Part shown: positions 7,828-17,269 of the stretch, one piece after another
Position numbering within the stretch: the stretch's first letter is position 1
How the letters are laid out: each line of letters opens with the position of its first letter
Assembly (NCBI GenBank): GCA_014381305.1
Contig: JACNLW010000112.1
Coordinates: 1-53,408 of the forward strand
Origin: Planctomycetota bacterium
GTDB taxonomy: Bacteria > Planctomycetota > Phycisphaerae > Phycisphaerales > SM1A02
Direction: 5' to 3'
Length of the DNA: 53,408 bases
The notes under the pieces: generated by a model
What the model was told of the DNA's origin: nothing
What the model saw: the letters and a program-made list of their open reading frames with translations, nothing else
Database searches by the model: none
Made by a program: the position numbers and the translations under genes

Positions 7828-7895
7828 ATACAGGACTCGAACCTGTGACTTCTTCGGTGTAAACGAAGCGCTCTAGCCAACTGAGCTAATGGCCC
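7822..7895 (-). tRNA. tRNA-Val (anticodon UAC)
   Basis: Reading the minus strand, a 7-bp acceptor stem GGGCCAT/ATGGCCC closes the cloverleaf. The D-arm region is TAGCTCAGTTGGCTAGAGC, the anticodon stem CTTCG/CGAAG encloses loop TTTACAC (anticodon TAC) and the T-loop GGTTCGAGTCC is canonical. The discriminator is A and no CCA is encoded. A perfect palindrome starts within its 3' end. Confidence 0.97.
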
Positions 7896-8018
7896 TGAAA
7901 TCTAACTTTTGGAGTTTAACTCCGGGAGTTCGGGGGTTCAACTTCGGGGGTTTTGGCATTGTAGCAAAGTGCCAATGAATGTACAGATGGTCGTGGGAGC
8001 AGTTGTGAATTTCTATAA

Positions 8019-11000
8019 TCACATATCTCGAACGACAGGCATTGAATATGGTCTAAACGGTTCAATCGTGCCAGCCTCTTCGCTGTATAGCAGCGCTCTG
8101 TGCATTCCTAGTTTAGAAGCGGCAGTAGAGTCGATGAGATTTGATGAATCGTTGTTCCCCATTTGAAGAAGGACGCGTAGATCAAATTCACGTAACCCTT
8201 GTCGATCGACAGCGCGGTTTAGGTTGGTCAACGTATCGGTCGCAACGATGACATGCATTCCAAGCGCTGGGCCTTCTTTGATGAGTTCAGCAAAAATTTG
8301 AGCAGGTGTTTTTTGTTTTTCTTCATCACTCATACTGAAACCGTAATCATCTTCGTTGCGTCGCAAATCTCGGAACCTGTGTAGCCCATTGACTATAAGG
8401 AATTGTGTTGGTTTTCCTTGCGCATTATTTTCAATCCTATCTTGCAATTCACTATAGAGAGATTGCATAGTGTCTTCTACAGCACGGCTTTCAATGAGTT
8501 GCGCATTACAATGAAGATGTGCGACAACGTCAGGAAGTAAGGAGGCATAGGTTGCATCGCCATGTGTGCCATCAAGGACAGTCATTTGCAATTGGTCGGG
8601 TGGGAATTGAATATCTAGTGACAACATCGAAGATGCAACGAGCGAAGTTGTGACTTCTTCTTGTTGACCGACTATTAGCAAATTGTTTGCAGTTGCTTGT
8701 CTAAACAATGCTGCAGTGTCTTCCTTTATTGCCATTGCTGCGCCAAGCCACGCAGCGGCTACAGGTGGTTTCGCGGAGATCTGCGTTGTTTTTGCAGTAT
8801 CAAACGCTTTGTTCTCGCTTAGTGCCACTGGTGCATTGCCTTCATAGACAACCATTTCGCGTTCCTGCCCCTTGTAGAGTTCTCTTACTTTTGCAAGTTC
8901 TTTTTCACGAATGTCTTCGTCAAGCCAAACAATTTGGAATGGGCTGTTTCCTTCAACTTTCCCTGCACTGTCATTGTAAATTGCTTCGCCGGGTCTCGAT
9001 AAAAGCCTTGCCGCAGCATTGTCTTCACTGAGAATAATGTAACTGTCAGCTTCAGAACATTGCAATGCAATGCGGACAGCCATTTGTCCCATAGTGGATC
9101 TACCAAGTGTGTATGCGCCGTCTAAAGTTTGTGAACCGAGAATGGCATGAATGCCAAATGCTCGACCCTGTCTCACGATGCGGTCAAGAAGTAAACTTGC
9201 TTCCTGTGCAATTTTGTCATCATCAACAAAGAATTCTTGGAATTCATCAACGATGAGAAGTATTCTTGGCATCGAATCTTCCGAAGATTTACGGAAGCCA
9301 GCAATGTCTTGCACGCCAAGATCGCGGAATAATTCACCGCGACGTTTTAACTCGTTGTCAAGTTTTTGCAAAACGCTAATACCAAACTCGCGGTCACTCT
9401 CAACGGCAACAACTCGTGCATGTGGCAATGAATGTGTCGCGTATGTTTTGAATTCAACACCCTTCTTGAAGTCAACAAGATAAAACTCAACTTCATCTGG
9501 GCTGTACCAGAGTGCAAGATTTGTGATTAACACATGGAGCAGCGTTGATTTGCCAGAGCCAGTTTTTCCTGCAATGAGTGCGTGCTGCGCAGTACCTCTA
9601 CCAAGCACAAGATTTTGAAACTTTGTTGCACCAGCTCTGCCAAGGGGAACAGATAGTTTGTGCGATGTCGATTGACTCCAATATTCGTCTTCTTTTGGAG
9701 CAATAATTGAAAAGGGGACCTCGACTCTGTGTGTTGTTTCAGCGAGTTCACCAACCGTTTTTACAATCGTTGTCGTTGTTGCATCATCTGGTGGGGGAGT
9801 TGTTGTCAAAGGGAGATCACGCATCCCTTTTTCATTGATCGATAGTTTGCCATCCTCTTCCTTCAATTTCATATCAAACCGATGGAGCGTATCCTCATCA
9901 ATGCCCTGCGGTAGTGGTTGACCTAAGTCTCGGTGTAGGAACACGTGCACGCCACATTTTGCGCCGCTTGTAATGATGCTTGAAAGTCGCTTGATTGAAT
10001 TTTCGGTAAAGTTTGTTGGAAAATCAGCGATTACTAAAAAGCGGTATGGCTCAGCAATTTCGCCTGCTTGTTCGTTGTAATCGTCGATGGAATCAAATTC
10101 GTTTCGAAGATATTTTTGAATCACAGTTTCCATGTGTTGCGTTATGTTTGTGAGTTGCTGCTCAATGTGACGAACTTCGGTCCATGCGCGATCGAGAAGT
10201 TGCGACTCTTCAAAATCAGCAAGGTGTAAAATGCCTGCGTACGTTTCGCCTAGTCCTACAGGATCAATCAACGTAAACTTCGCTTTTCCGGGAGGGATAG
10301 CAGTGAGCACTCTGATCACGGAATTCTGAATAATTTCAATCGATTGATCTCGAAGTTTTCCACTTGTGGAGACAAGCAGGGATGAGTCACGCGGCAATGT
10401 CATGCAAAGTGGGACAGTTTCAATGGTAGGCTCCGGAAGCGTGAGTCGTTGGTCCACTGGTACTTCACCACCAATTGTTTGAAGATTCGCTTTAAATTCG
10501 CCGAGAGGAATTCGGTCAAGGGGTTCGCTGGGCGGTGTCCAATTTTTCCAGTCAGTATCAGACCAGCACGCATACAACTTTTCTGCTTCTTTGCGTTGAC
10601 TCTGAAGATCCTCTGTGAACTTCTCAAAAGTCGCGTCCCACTTTGTTTGTAAAGTTGTGATGACATCAATTCTCTTTTCTTCTATTGAGAGAAGCGTGGC
10701 GTTGTGCTGTGATTCAATCGCGTGGAGTGTGTCGGCTTGTTCTTTTTCTAAATGCGCAATGTCATCTGCAAACTGTGTTTCCACATCTGTTGCATCTTGT
10801 TCTAATTTGGTTGATAATTTTTCTTTTACAGCGGCAAAACGTATCTCTTCCTTGCCAATATCTTTCTTGCAAAGCCGTTCGATTTCTTTTAGCCTTGGTC
10901 CATATTTGTCTTCAGCATTGGCAAGTTCACGTTGTCTTGTCTCTTTGACATTTGTTTCATCGGAGATCCTCTTTCGATCTGCTTTCTTTAACTCATATTC

Positions 11001-11831
11001 GCGAACTCTTCGTGCGGCGCTGACGCAAGAACGAAACTCTTGCATTTTCATTCGGACCGAATTCTTGCCAGTTGCGTAAACAAAGATTAGCCCAGTCACT
11101 ACTAGGCAAAAAGCAAGAACTGGAGCGCCAATTATGTGAAGGGTATTATCGAGTGCATAGTTTGCAAAAACACCAATGACTGCTGTAATGAAACCAATAA
11201 TAATGAACGGCCTGAACCCAATAAACAATTTTGCTCTTGGATCACATTTGATGGATTTAAGTGCCGCGGTAGCGCCTTGAACATATTGGCTCATGTGCTT
11301 TTTTCGAGAATCATCATGATCGTCTGTCGTTGAATCATCGTGTTGCCGCAAACGAGAAAGCATTCTGGGTGCTTCGATACAAAGTTGATCAACTCTTTTC
11401 AATTCTTTATCAAGATCTTGCTTTATATCTTCGTACCTTTGGTTAGGAATAGGGATCGCAGCTTCGTATACGGATTCTGCGAGCCACTGCTCCTCATTTA
11501 GTTTCGATTCAGTCTCATCGTTGAGATCTTCAGCTTCTTCGGCAATTTCTGAGAGCCTGATTTCGTGTCGTTCTTCGAGGATCTTTGGTTCCAACTCTCT
11601 TCTTTTTTCAACTTTAGCTGAATCCTTTTCAAAAAATTGCTGAGCAGTAATTCTCTTTGATGCTGCAAGTTCTTCACATCTGTGGAGGTCTTTTTCTCGT
11701 TTGGAATGAGAATTGGCAATCCCTTCGGAAACTTCTTGAAGTATTTCTTGCTCACGGATCCGCGTCTCTTTGATCAATTGCATAACTGCGGCAAGTTGTG
11801 CTCGTTGTTGATGGAGGATGGAAAGTGTCAT
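8019..11831 (-). CDS. FtsK/SpoIIIE-type ATPase of a type VII secretion-like system (EccC/EssC-like)
   Basis: A 1270-aa protein. Residues 1-200 are highly charged coiled coil, two adjacent membrane segments lie at about 205-255 (PFIIIGFITAVIGVFANYAL and the following hydrophobic helix), and a second coiled coil at about 265-430. Three ATPase-like modules follow. The first (about 480-700) lacks a Walker A lysine-Ser/Thr. The central one has an intact GKTGSGKST (about 753-761) and Walker B LLIVDEF (about 858). The third (about 1040-1260) is degenerate (LIVGQQEEVTTS). Paired membrane helices and tandem ATPase modules with one good site recall EccC/EssC rather than DNA-translocating FtsK; no FtsK-gamma domain is seen. 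It is last in a run after a WXG100-like gene. The coiled-coil N-terminus replaces the FHA domains of EssC. Confidence 0.8.
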   Translation of the reverse strand: MTLSILHQQRAQLAAVMQLIKETRIREQEILQEVSEGIANSHSKREKDLHRCEELAASKRITAQQFFEKDSAKVEKRRELEPKILEERHEIRLSEIAEEAEDLNDETESKLNEEQWLAESVYEAAIPIPNQRYEDIKQDLDKELKRVDQLCIEAPRMLSRLRQHDDSTTDDHDDSRKKHMSQYVQGATAALKSIKCDPRAKLFIGFRPFIIIGFITAVIGVFANYALDNTLHIIGAPVLAFCLVVTGLIFVYATGKNSVRMKMQEFRSCVSAARRVREYELKKADRKRISDETNVKETRQRELANAEDKYGPRLKEIERLCKKDIGKEEIRFAAVKEKLSTKLEQDATDVETQFADDIAHLEKEQADTLHAIESQHNATLLSIEEKRIDVITTLQTKWDATFEKFTEDLQSQRKEAEKLYACWSDTDWKNWTPPSEPLDRIPLGEFKANLQTIGGEVPVDQRLTLPEPTIETVPLCMTLPRDSSLLVSTSGKLRDQSIEIIQNSVIRVLTAIPPGKAKFTLIDPVGLGETYAGILHLADFEESQLLDRAWTEVRHIEQQLTNITQHMETVIQKYLRNEFDSIDDYNEQAGEIAEPYRFLVIADFPTNFTENSIKRLSSIITSGAKCGVHVFLHRDLGQPLPQGIDEDTLHRFDMKLKEEDGKLSINEKGMRDLPLTTTPPPDDATTTTIVKTVGELAETTHRVEVPFSIIAPKEDEYWSQSTSHKLSVPLGRAGATKFQNLVLGRGTAQHALIAGKTGSGKSTLLHVLITNLALWYSPDEVEFYLVDFKKGVEFKTYATHSLPHARVVAVESDREFGISVLQKLDNELKRRGELFRDLGVQDIAGFRKSSEDSMPRILLIVDEFQEFFVDDDKIAQEASLLLDRIVRQGRAFGIHAILGSQTLDGAYTLGRSTMGQMAVRIALQCSEADSYIILSEDNAAARLLSRPGEAIYNDSAGKVEGNSPFQIVWLDEDIREKELAKVRELYKGQEREMVVYEGNAPVALSENKAFDTAKTTQISAKPPVAAAWLGAAMAIKEDTAALFRQATANNLLIVGQQEEVTTSLVASSMLSLDIQFPPDQLQMTVLDGTHGDATYASLLPDVVAHLHCNAQLIESRAVEDTMQSLYSELQDRIENNAQGKPTQFLIVNGLHRFRDLRRNEDDYGFSMSDEEKQKTPAQIFAELIKEGPALGMHVIVATDTLTNLNRAVDRQGLREFDLRVLLQMGNNDSSNLIDSTAASKLGMHRALLYSEEAGTIEPFRPYSMPVVRDM

Positions 11832-11852
11832 CGTAGGGGCGTAGTGTACTAT

Positions 11853-12065
11853 TCAGGAGCACTCTTGCTCGGCTCTAGCGAGAAGTTCTCCCATGTTATC
11901 CATTGCAGCAATTGCAGAACGTACCGAAGCGCGAAGCGGGTCAGTATGTTTCTTTTCCATAGCTCTGCTCACTGGATCGTCCCAATGTTCATTCGCATCA
12001 TCCCATTTCAGAAGGAGATTCTTCGTCGCCTTCGTCAATTGTGCCTTGGCTGTCACCATGCTCAT
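11853..12065 (-). CDS. Small Trp-rich protein of the type VII-like locus
   Basis: About 70 aa, helical, with the motif KWDDANEHWDDPVSRAMEKK and an ending ARAEQECS. I chose the ATG at 12065 because AAGG lies 9 nt upstream; in-frame ATGs also exist at 12092, 12086 and 12059. All of these overlap the 3' end of the 208-aa gene in another frame. The W-x(7)-W spacing and the downstream Pro recall small WXG-like partners, but the family is not assigned. It lies between the coiled-coil gene and the ATPase gene with a 21-bp gap to the latter. Confidence 0.6.
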   Translation of the reverse strand: MSMVTAKAQLTKATKNLLLKWDDANEHWDDPVSRAMEKKHTDPLRASVRSAIAAMDNMGELLARAEQECS

Positions 12066-12624
12066 CGTCTTGGCCCTTTCTGTCATCGCCACGTCTGGCG
12101 ATGGTCGTTTTTTCTTCTAGTGGTTGGTCTTTTTCAGATTCTACTACTTGATCTGCTAAGTACAGTTCGATCGAGCAAATTGCATTATCAATCTTTACAA
12201 CCGCTTTTTGTAACTCACCGTCTAAACTTGCTGTGAGTGGTGTCATTGCACTTCGATATTCGTGATTTTCATGCTCGACAATCCGCACCCACCGTTGTGT
12301 GTTTTTAAGTTTAAGTTGCGCTGCTGCAATTTCTTCTTTTCGCCTGCGGACAAGTTTGATTTGATCTGTCGGTCCCCTTGGATTATCTGGCTGGGAAATG
12401 GTTGCTCTAAAAAGTTCACTTTTTGCTTGCGATAATTTTTCTTCAGCTTTACGAATGGCATGCTTCCAGTGCATCATTTGTGTATTGCCAAGCCAAGATT
12501 GCATGTGACTTATTTCAGACTCTGCCGATGAAGTTGCTCGTTTTGCCTTCTCTATAAAATCAATGAGTGCCGCCCTGAAATCGCGGAGCCCATCTAGAGA
12601 TTTTACATTGGCAGATTCTGGCAT
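11998..12624 (-). CDS. Coiled-coil protein of the type VII-like locus
   Basis: A 208-aa protein, almost entirely predicted helix, with heptad-like charged stretches (about 30-75 and 95-160) and a very acidic, low-complexity C-terminal tail (about 170-208, rich in D, E and G). The segment MQSWLGNTQMMHWKHAI contains a W-L-G turn between helices, reminiscent of WXG proteins, though the protein is twice their length. It starts 3 bp after the WXG100-like gene, so the two are surely cotranscribed. No enzymatic motif is seen. A structural partner or substrate of the ATPase is the best inference. Confidence 0.7.
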   Translation of the reverse strand: MPESANVKSLDGLRDFRAALIDFIEKAKRATSSAESEISHMQSWLGNTQMMHWKHAIRKAEEKLSQAKSELFRATISQPDNPRGPTDQIKLVRRRKEEIAAAQLKLKNTQRWVRIVEHENHEYRSAMTPLTASLDGELQKAVVKIDNAICSIELYLADQVVESEKDQPLEEKTTIARRGDDRKGQDDEHGDSQGTIDEGDEESPSEMG

Positions 12625-12627
12625 GTG

Positions 12628-12900
12628 TTATCTTTGTTGAAGATAATCTTCAATGCGTTGTGCCTTGCGTAGAAGAAATGGAATTTGCTCAGTGCCTAAC
12701 TTTGCAAAACGATCAATCGCTTTGATAGTGTGATCAAATTCTTCTTCAAATTTGCGTTGTTCTTGATCTCGCCAACTTTGCGAGAGTGATGACATTCTGC
12801 TTCGCATCACTTGAATCTGGTGCGTAAGGTCGTCGTTGAATCGTTTGAGATCGTGTGCAAAACGTCTGATTTCTTCGGGGTCTGCAATTGCTTTTGCCAT
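12628..12900 (-). CDS. WXG100-like protein
   Basis: A 90-aa all-helical protein, the size class of ESAT-6/WXG100 substrates. A central SLSQSWRDQEQRKFEEEF (residues about 38-55) matches the helix-turn-helix hairpin, with WRD in place of WxG and the usual following F-x3-F pattern. There are no cysteines, signal peptide or membrane segment. An AAGGA ribosome site lies 8-9 nt before the ATG. It is first in the run leading to the EccC-like ATPase, which supports secretion or a structural role with that ATPase. Assignment rests on size, hairpin and neighbourhood. Confidence 0.72.
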   Translation of the reverse strand: MAKAIADPEEIRRFAHDLKRFNDDLTHQIQVMRSRMSSLSQSWRDQEQRKFEEEFDHTIKAIDRFAKLGTEQIPFLLRKAQRIEDYLQQR

Positions 12901-12991
12901 AAAATAAGTTCCTTTACTCTATAAAGAGTAGCACACGAATTGAAAAGAGTCAGAAAAAGGTGAAACTAGAGTCAAAAAAGGGGTTTTTACA

Positions 12992-14329
12992 TCAAACTTT
13001 TGCTGTCTTTTGGGTGACCGTTGGCCTGCCAACAGAGTAATAGTGAAAATTGTGTTTCTTCATAGTCCGCTGCGAATAGATGTTTCTGCCATCAAACAGG
13101 ACGGGGGCGTTGAGTATATTTTTGAGCCTGTCAAAATCAGGGGCAGAAAATTCTGACCACTCGGTGCAAACGACAATTGCATCCGCATCTTGAGCAGCAT
13201 CGTACATGTCGTTTGCGATATGCACTTCTGGAACTTCATTGCTGAAGTTTGCAGAAGCTTCCGCATCATAGGCGGTGATCGAAGCGCCAGCCTTGAGCAT
13301 TGTTTTTGCAATATCTATTGAAGGCGCATCTCGAATGTCGTCAGTTCGAGGTTTAAATGCAAGTCCCCACATAGCAATTTTCTTTCCAGAGAGAGACCCG
13401 CCAAAATGTGAAACAATGCGGTCCGCAAACCACTGGCGTTGGCGGAGGTTGATTTTATGTACTGCTTCGTTGACGTGACAAGTTGCGTTCGCTTTCTCGC
13501 CCATTTCAATGACTGCAAGTGTGTCTTTAGGAAAACATGATCCTCCATACCCAATTCCGGGGTTGAAAAATTGTGTACCAATTCTACTGTCACTACACAT
13601 CCCATCGTGGACAAGCTCAATGTTTGCACCGTTGCGTTCGCACAATGATGCAATCTCATTCATGAAACTAATTTTGCATGCGAGCATCGCGTTACTTGCA
13701 TACTTCACCATTTCTGAAGAGCGTATGTCGAAGAAGAACAGCGTTTTTTGTTGATCAACAAATGGCGAATACAATTCGGCGAGCCGAGATTTTCCAAGAT
13801 CATCCATCACCCCGCACACAACTCTGTCTGGTGATCTAAAGTCGTCAATCGCAGATCCTTCGCGAAGAAATTCAGGGTTATTTGCAATACTGATTTGGAA
13901 ACCTGTTTGTGTAGAAATTCGTTCGCCAACAAGTTCAGTCGTGCCCACAGGCACGGTTGATTTCACAACAACCAACGGGGGGTCTTCTTTTCGATCTTGG
14001 ATACATCGCGCAATTTGATCAGCAACGCTCATCACACCAGAGAGATCGCAATCGCCATGCGCTGAGGTTGGTGTTCCTACACAGATAAAGATAATCTCTG
14101 CATCATCAAATGCTTCTTCGGCATCATCAGTAAAGAGAAGCCGCTTTGCATCTATTGAACGGTGCATCAATTCCGAGAGCCCCGGTTCAAAGAAGGGTGA
14201 TTGCGAGTTCCGCAACTTTGCAAGTTTTTCTTGATCAATATCTAAACATGTCACACTATTGCCCGCATTAGCAAAGCATGTACCTGTGACGAGTCCAACA
14301 TAGCCAGTTCCTACAATTGCGATTTTCAT
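12992..14329 (-). CDS. ugd: UDP-glucose 6-dehydrogenase
   Basis: NAD-dependent four-electron oxidation of UDP-glucose to UDP-glucuronate for surface polysaccharides. The 445-aa protein begins with the Rossmann motif GTGYVGLVTG (7-16), carries NPEFLREG (151-158), and has the catalytic Cys265 in GYGGSCFPKDT. The C-terminal UDP-binding domain contains GLAFKPRTDDIRDAPS. Length and motifs match the family (GDP-mannose dehydrogenase is the near alternative). A 91-bp gap separates it from the WXG100-like gene downstream, and it starts 7 bp after the ogt stop. Confidence 0.95.
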   Translation of the reverse strand: MKIAIVGTGYVGLVTGTCFANAGNSVTCLDIDQEKLAKLRNSQSPFFEPGLSELMHRSIDAKRLLFTDDAEEAFDDAEIIFICVGTPTSAHGDCDLSGVMSVADQIARCIQDRKEDPPLVVVKSTVPVGTTELVGERISTQTGFQISIANNPEFLREGSAIDDFRSPDRVVCGVMDDLGKSRLAELYSPFVDQQKTLFFFDIRSSEMVKYASNAMLACKISFMNEIASLCERNGANIELVHDGMCSDSRIGTQFFNPGIGYGGSCFPKDTLAVIEMGEKANATCHVNEAVHKINLRQRQWFADRIVSHFGGSLSGKKIAMWGLAFKPRTDDIRDAPSIDIAKTMLKAGASITAYDAEASANFSNEVPEVHIANDMYDAAQDADAIVVCTEWSEFSAPDFDRLKNILNAPVLFDGRNIYSQRTMKKHNFHYYSVGRPTVTQKTAKV

Positions 14330-14336
14330 ACGTGAA

Positions 14337-14798
14337 TTATAGACTCTTGAGAGTTGTTTGTTCTAAAGCAAGCAAAAACTGTTTTGTACGTAGTTCCTTG
14401 CTTTTGAGGTCAGTTTTTCCTGAAAATCCATGTAATTTTCCAGTTGATGCTATGACTCTGTGACAAGGCGTGATAATGCTTACAGGGTTGTGCCGCATCG
14501 CTTGCCCTGCAGCGCGTGTTGCGCGAGGCGAACCTGCTGCTGCTGCGAGTTCACCGTAGGTGATGGTTTCGCCGTATGGAATGTTACGGCATGCAACCCA
14601 ACATTTTTGCATGAACGGTGGACCATCGGGGATCGGTGCATCGAATGGTTTTGTATGTATTCCATCAAAGTACCGTTGCAATTGACGAAGAAGTATCTTT
14701 GATGGTTCTTTTTCTACGGTACGTTTTCTAAACTCACAGATTAGGTTTGATCCGATGTACCCAATCGTTAGGGATCCTATTTTTGTGTTCATAATCAT
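14337..14798 (-). CDS. ogt: Methylated-DNA--[protein]-cysteine S-methyltransferase
   Basis: Suicide repair enzyme that removes alkyl groups from O6-alkylguanine. The 153-aa protein has the acceptor motif PCHRV with Cys112, preceded by the DNA-recognition helix region GSPRATRAAGQAMRHNP and followed by LHGFSGKTDLKSKEL. Length matches stand-alone Ogt/MGMT without the Ada N-terminal domain. The start overlaps the stop of the upstream nuclease-fold gene by 4 nt, so they are probably cotranslated. Confidence 0.95.
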   Translation of the reverse strand: MIMNTKIGSLTIGYIGSNLICEFRKRTVEKEPSKILLRQLQRYFDGIHTKPFDAPIPDGPPFMQKCWVACRNIPYGETITYGELAAAAGSPRATRAAGQAMRHNPVSIITPCHRVIASTGKLHGFSGKTDLKSKELRTKQFLLALEQTTLKSL

Positions 14799-15946
14799 TT
14801 GATGATGTTGAAATCTGCAACGAGTGGGAGATGGTCTGAAAGTGTAGCAGTGTCCTCAGCAAGGAGATCGTTTGCAATGAGTGTATCTGGACTGAAATCA
14901 CTTGTTTCAAGAATAAAACAGTTGACAACTTCTAGTGTTTTTGAGGAAAACAACATCCAATCTAAACGGCCAGGCGTAAATGAACTTGATGTGTCTGACC
15001 ACGTTGCATTGAGAAGCCCATCAGGTTGATATGCATCAACGATAGAAAGTTGATTGTTTTGCACAATTTCTAGTGGTTTTGTTGTGCCAACGAGATTCCA
15101 ATCGCCTGCAATTACAAAACGAGGTGATTGGTGCGAATCTATAAACTTTTGAATTGCTTTTGATTCACTTTGTCTCTGCTCTTCTGCCTCACCAGTTGGT
15201 CCTCCGCAGCAGCGAAGGTGCAATGAAACAAAGTTAACAGGTTTCTTCTCGCAATTGATCGTGGAGAAAATGGCTTTCAGTTGCCGCCAACTTCCAGAAT
15301 TGATATGTTCTGATGATTGCAAACTGCTTTTTGATGCAATTGCACTTCTTAATTGGTGATGCCGCTCAGTGCCTGTACTTTCTGTGAGTGCAACGTGCCA
15401 AGAACCGCCAAGTGTTGAAGAAAGAAAAGCAGTGAGAATCTCAGGCGTATCATTCCCATCGAGTTCTTGTAGCAAAAGGACATCTGGTTTAAGTGCTTTG
15501 AGTATTCGGCTTCCTCTTTCCTTATCTTCAAGGAGGTTCCCAAATTGCACGTTCCAACTGACTACTCTGAAATCTCCTTGAGGAGCCAGATTGAAATCTT
15601 TTTTTGGAAAAGGATGTTCAGCTTTATCCACACGAATTTCGAAATCTGTTGCTGCTGTAGTTGGCGAAAAGACAACTCCCGCAGCGTAGGGAGAAACCCA
15701 TTGCTCACCTTTTTTGCAGGAAATCCCGTATCCTTTTTCAGTTGGAGAGAAGAGAATTGTGTACTCCCCAAGTTCTATAACGTGCTGCGTTGGTAATTGC
15801 TGAAGGCATTTTTTGCTGGGTAACTCGATGCGAGCGTAGTGGAAATGCAGGTCTTCTTGCCTTGTGATTCCTTCTGGCCAGTCTTGAAAGGAACCATCGA
15901 TTTGTATTGGTGAAAGAGCGAGCAAAAGGAGAGGAAGAATTGTCAT
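14795..15946 (-). CDS. Secreted endonuclease/exonuclease/phosphatase-fold protein
   Basis: About 383 aa. I take the ATG that yields [13 protein letters not shown], a compact signal peptide; an ATG six codons upstream (15964) is possible. After an N-terminal beta domain (to about 125) comes an EEP fold: [12 protein letters not shown] (start), [10 protein letters not shown] (catalytic Glu), [10 protein letters not shown] (Asp-Asn) and the terminal [10 protein letters not shown] (Asp-His). These four motifs define a metal-dependent phosphodiesterase that may act on DNA, lipid or phosphoester. It is divergent from glyA with almost no gap, so promoters must lie within coding sequence. Substrate unknown; the export signal suggests an extracytoplasmic role. 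Confidence 0.85.
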   Translation of the reverse strand: MTILPLLLLALSPIQIDGSFQDWPEGITRQEDLHFHYARIELPSKKCLQQLPTQHVIELGEYTILFSPTEKGYGISCKKGEQWVSPYAAGVVFSPTTAATDFEIRVDKAEHPFPKKDFNLAPQGDFRVVSWNVQFGNLLEDKERGSRILKALKPDVLLLQELDGNDTPEILTAFLSSTLGGSWHVALTESTGTERHHQLRSAIASKSSLQSSEHINSGSWRQLKAIFSTINCEKKPVNFVSLHLRCCGGPTGEAEEQRQSESKAIQKFIDSHQSPRFVIAGDWNLVGTTKPLEIVQNNQLSIVDAYQPDGLLNATWSDTSSSFTPGRLDWMLFSSKTLEVVNCFILETSDFSPDTLIANDLLAEDTATLSDHLPLVADFNIIK

Positions 15947-15967
15947 AGTCTGTGTAGAATACAAAGT

Positions 15968-17266
15968 ATGACAAACACAACCGAATCGCCAGTTCTTGAC
16001 AAAATGTCTTGCACATTACTTGAAACCCTTGAAAGTGCTGACCCACAAGTGGCGGCGAGTATGGCTGCTGAAGCGAAGAGGCAGCAATTCACGCTGGAGT
16101 TGATTGCTTCAGAAAACCACGTTTCTCCTGCTGTGATGCACACTATGGGATCGTGGCTCACCAATAAATATGCTGAAGGGTATCCCGGCAAACGATATTA
16201 CGGTGGCTGTGAATTCCACGACCAGATCGAAGATCTTGCACGCGACCGAGTCAAAGAGATGTTTGGTTGCTCGTATGCAAATGTCCAGCCACACAGTGGT
16301 GCAAATGCAAATGTTGCAGCGTTTATGGCGCTGTGTAAACCGGGTGATACAATTCTTTCTCTCCCGATTTCTTCTGGTGGTCACTTAAGCCACGGATTAA
16401 AACCCAACTTCTCTGGCACGTTTTACAATATTGAAAGTTACGATCTTGATTCAGAAACAGAAACTCTTGATTACGACCACATTGCAAAACGAGCTTTAGA
16501 AACGAATCCCAAAATGATCATTTGCGGATACAGCGCATATTCTCGAACAATTGATTTTGCTAGGTTTAGGGAAATTGCCGACAGTGTTGGTGCCTATCTC
16601 ATGGCAGACATTGCCCACATTGCAGGGCTCGTTGCGGGTGGAGCACACCCATCGCCATTTCCACATGCACACATTGTGACTTCAACCACACACAAAACAT
16701 TGCGTGGTCCACGCGGCGGAATTATTTTGACCGATGACGAAGAGGTCGCCAAGTTGGTCGATCGGAAAGTGTTTCCCGGTTCTCAAGGAGGCCCTTTGAT
16801 GCACATTATTGCTGCAAAAGCAGTTGCATTTGGGGAAGCGTTGCAACCCTCGTTTAAGACCTATGCAAAACAAATTGTCAAAAATGCGAATGCACTTGCC
16901 GATGCGTTGGTTGCACATGGGTATCGGTTATGTAGCGGGGGGACAGACAATCACTTGATGCTTGTTGACCTGCGACCAAGAGATGCTGAGTTGACTGGCG
17001 CTGATGCTGAAGATTGGCTGGGAGCTGCGGGCATTGTTGTTAATAAAAATGGAATCCCAAATGACCCAAGAAAACCAATGGTGACAAGTGGCCTTCGGCT
17101 TGGAACAGCAGCACTCACCACGCGTGGTCTTGTTGAAGCTGACATGGTACTTGTTGCATCGCTGATCGATCGCGTTCTCGCTTCAAGTGGAGATGCCGAT
17201 GTGTGCAGTAAAGTTTGCAGCGAAGTCCATGCACTTTGCGAAAAATATCCTCTATACGGACATTAA
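15968..17266 (+). CDS. glyA: Serine hydroxymethyltransferase
   Basis: Interconverts serine and glycine with tetrahydrofolate, the main source of one-carbon units. The 432-aa protein shows ELIASEN (44-50), [15 protein letters not shown] (66-80), the PLP Lys243 in [15 protein letters not shown] and a C-terminal [14 protein letters not shown]. The start is uncertain: ATG 15968 gives a 12-residue extra tail, while ATG 16004 gives the usual N-terminal length. With 15968 only a few bases separate it from the divergent nuclease-fold gene. trmL follows 3 bp after its stop. Confidence 0.96.
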   Translation: MTNTTESPVLDKMSCTLLETLESADPQVAASMAAEAKRQQFTLELIASENHVSPAVMHTMGSWLTNKYAEGYPGKRYYGGCEFHDQIEDLARDRVKEMFGCSYANVQPHSGANANVAAFMALCKPGDTILSLPISSGGHLSHGLKPNFSGTFYNIESYDLDSETETLDYDHIAKRALETNPKMIICGYSAYSRTIDFARFREIADSVGAYLMADIAHIAGLVAGGAHPSPFPHAHIVTSTTHKTLRGPRGGIILTDDEEVAKLVDRKVFPGSQGGPLMHIIAAKAVAFGEALQPSFKTYAKQIVKNANALADALVAHGYRLCSGGTDNHLMLVDLRPRDAELTGADAEDWLGAAGIVVNKNGIPNDPRKPMVTSGLRLGTAALTTRGLVEADMVLVASLIDRVLASSGDADVCSKVCSEVHALCEKYPLYGH

Positions 17267-17269
17267 AGG

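Noticed and set aside
7741-7895. Integrated genetic island at tRNA-Val
   Set aside because: There is no integrase nearby and the repeated T-arm segment is only 10 bp and 89 bp away, too short and close for a typical island boundary.
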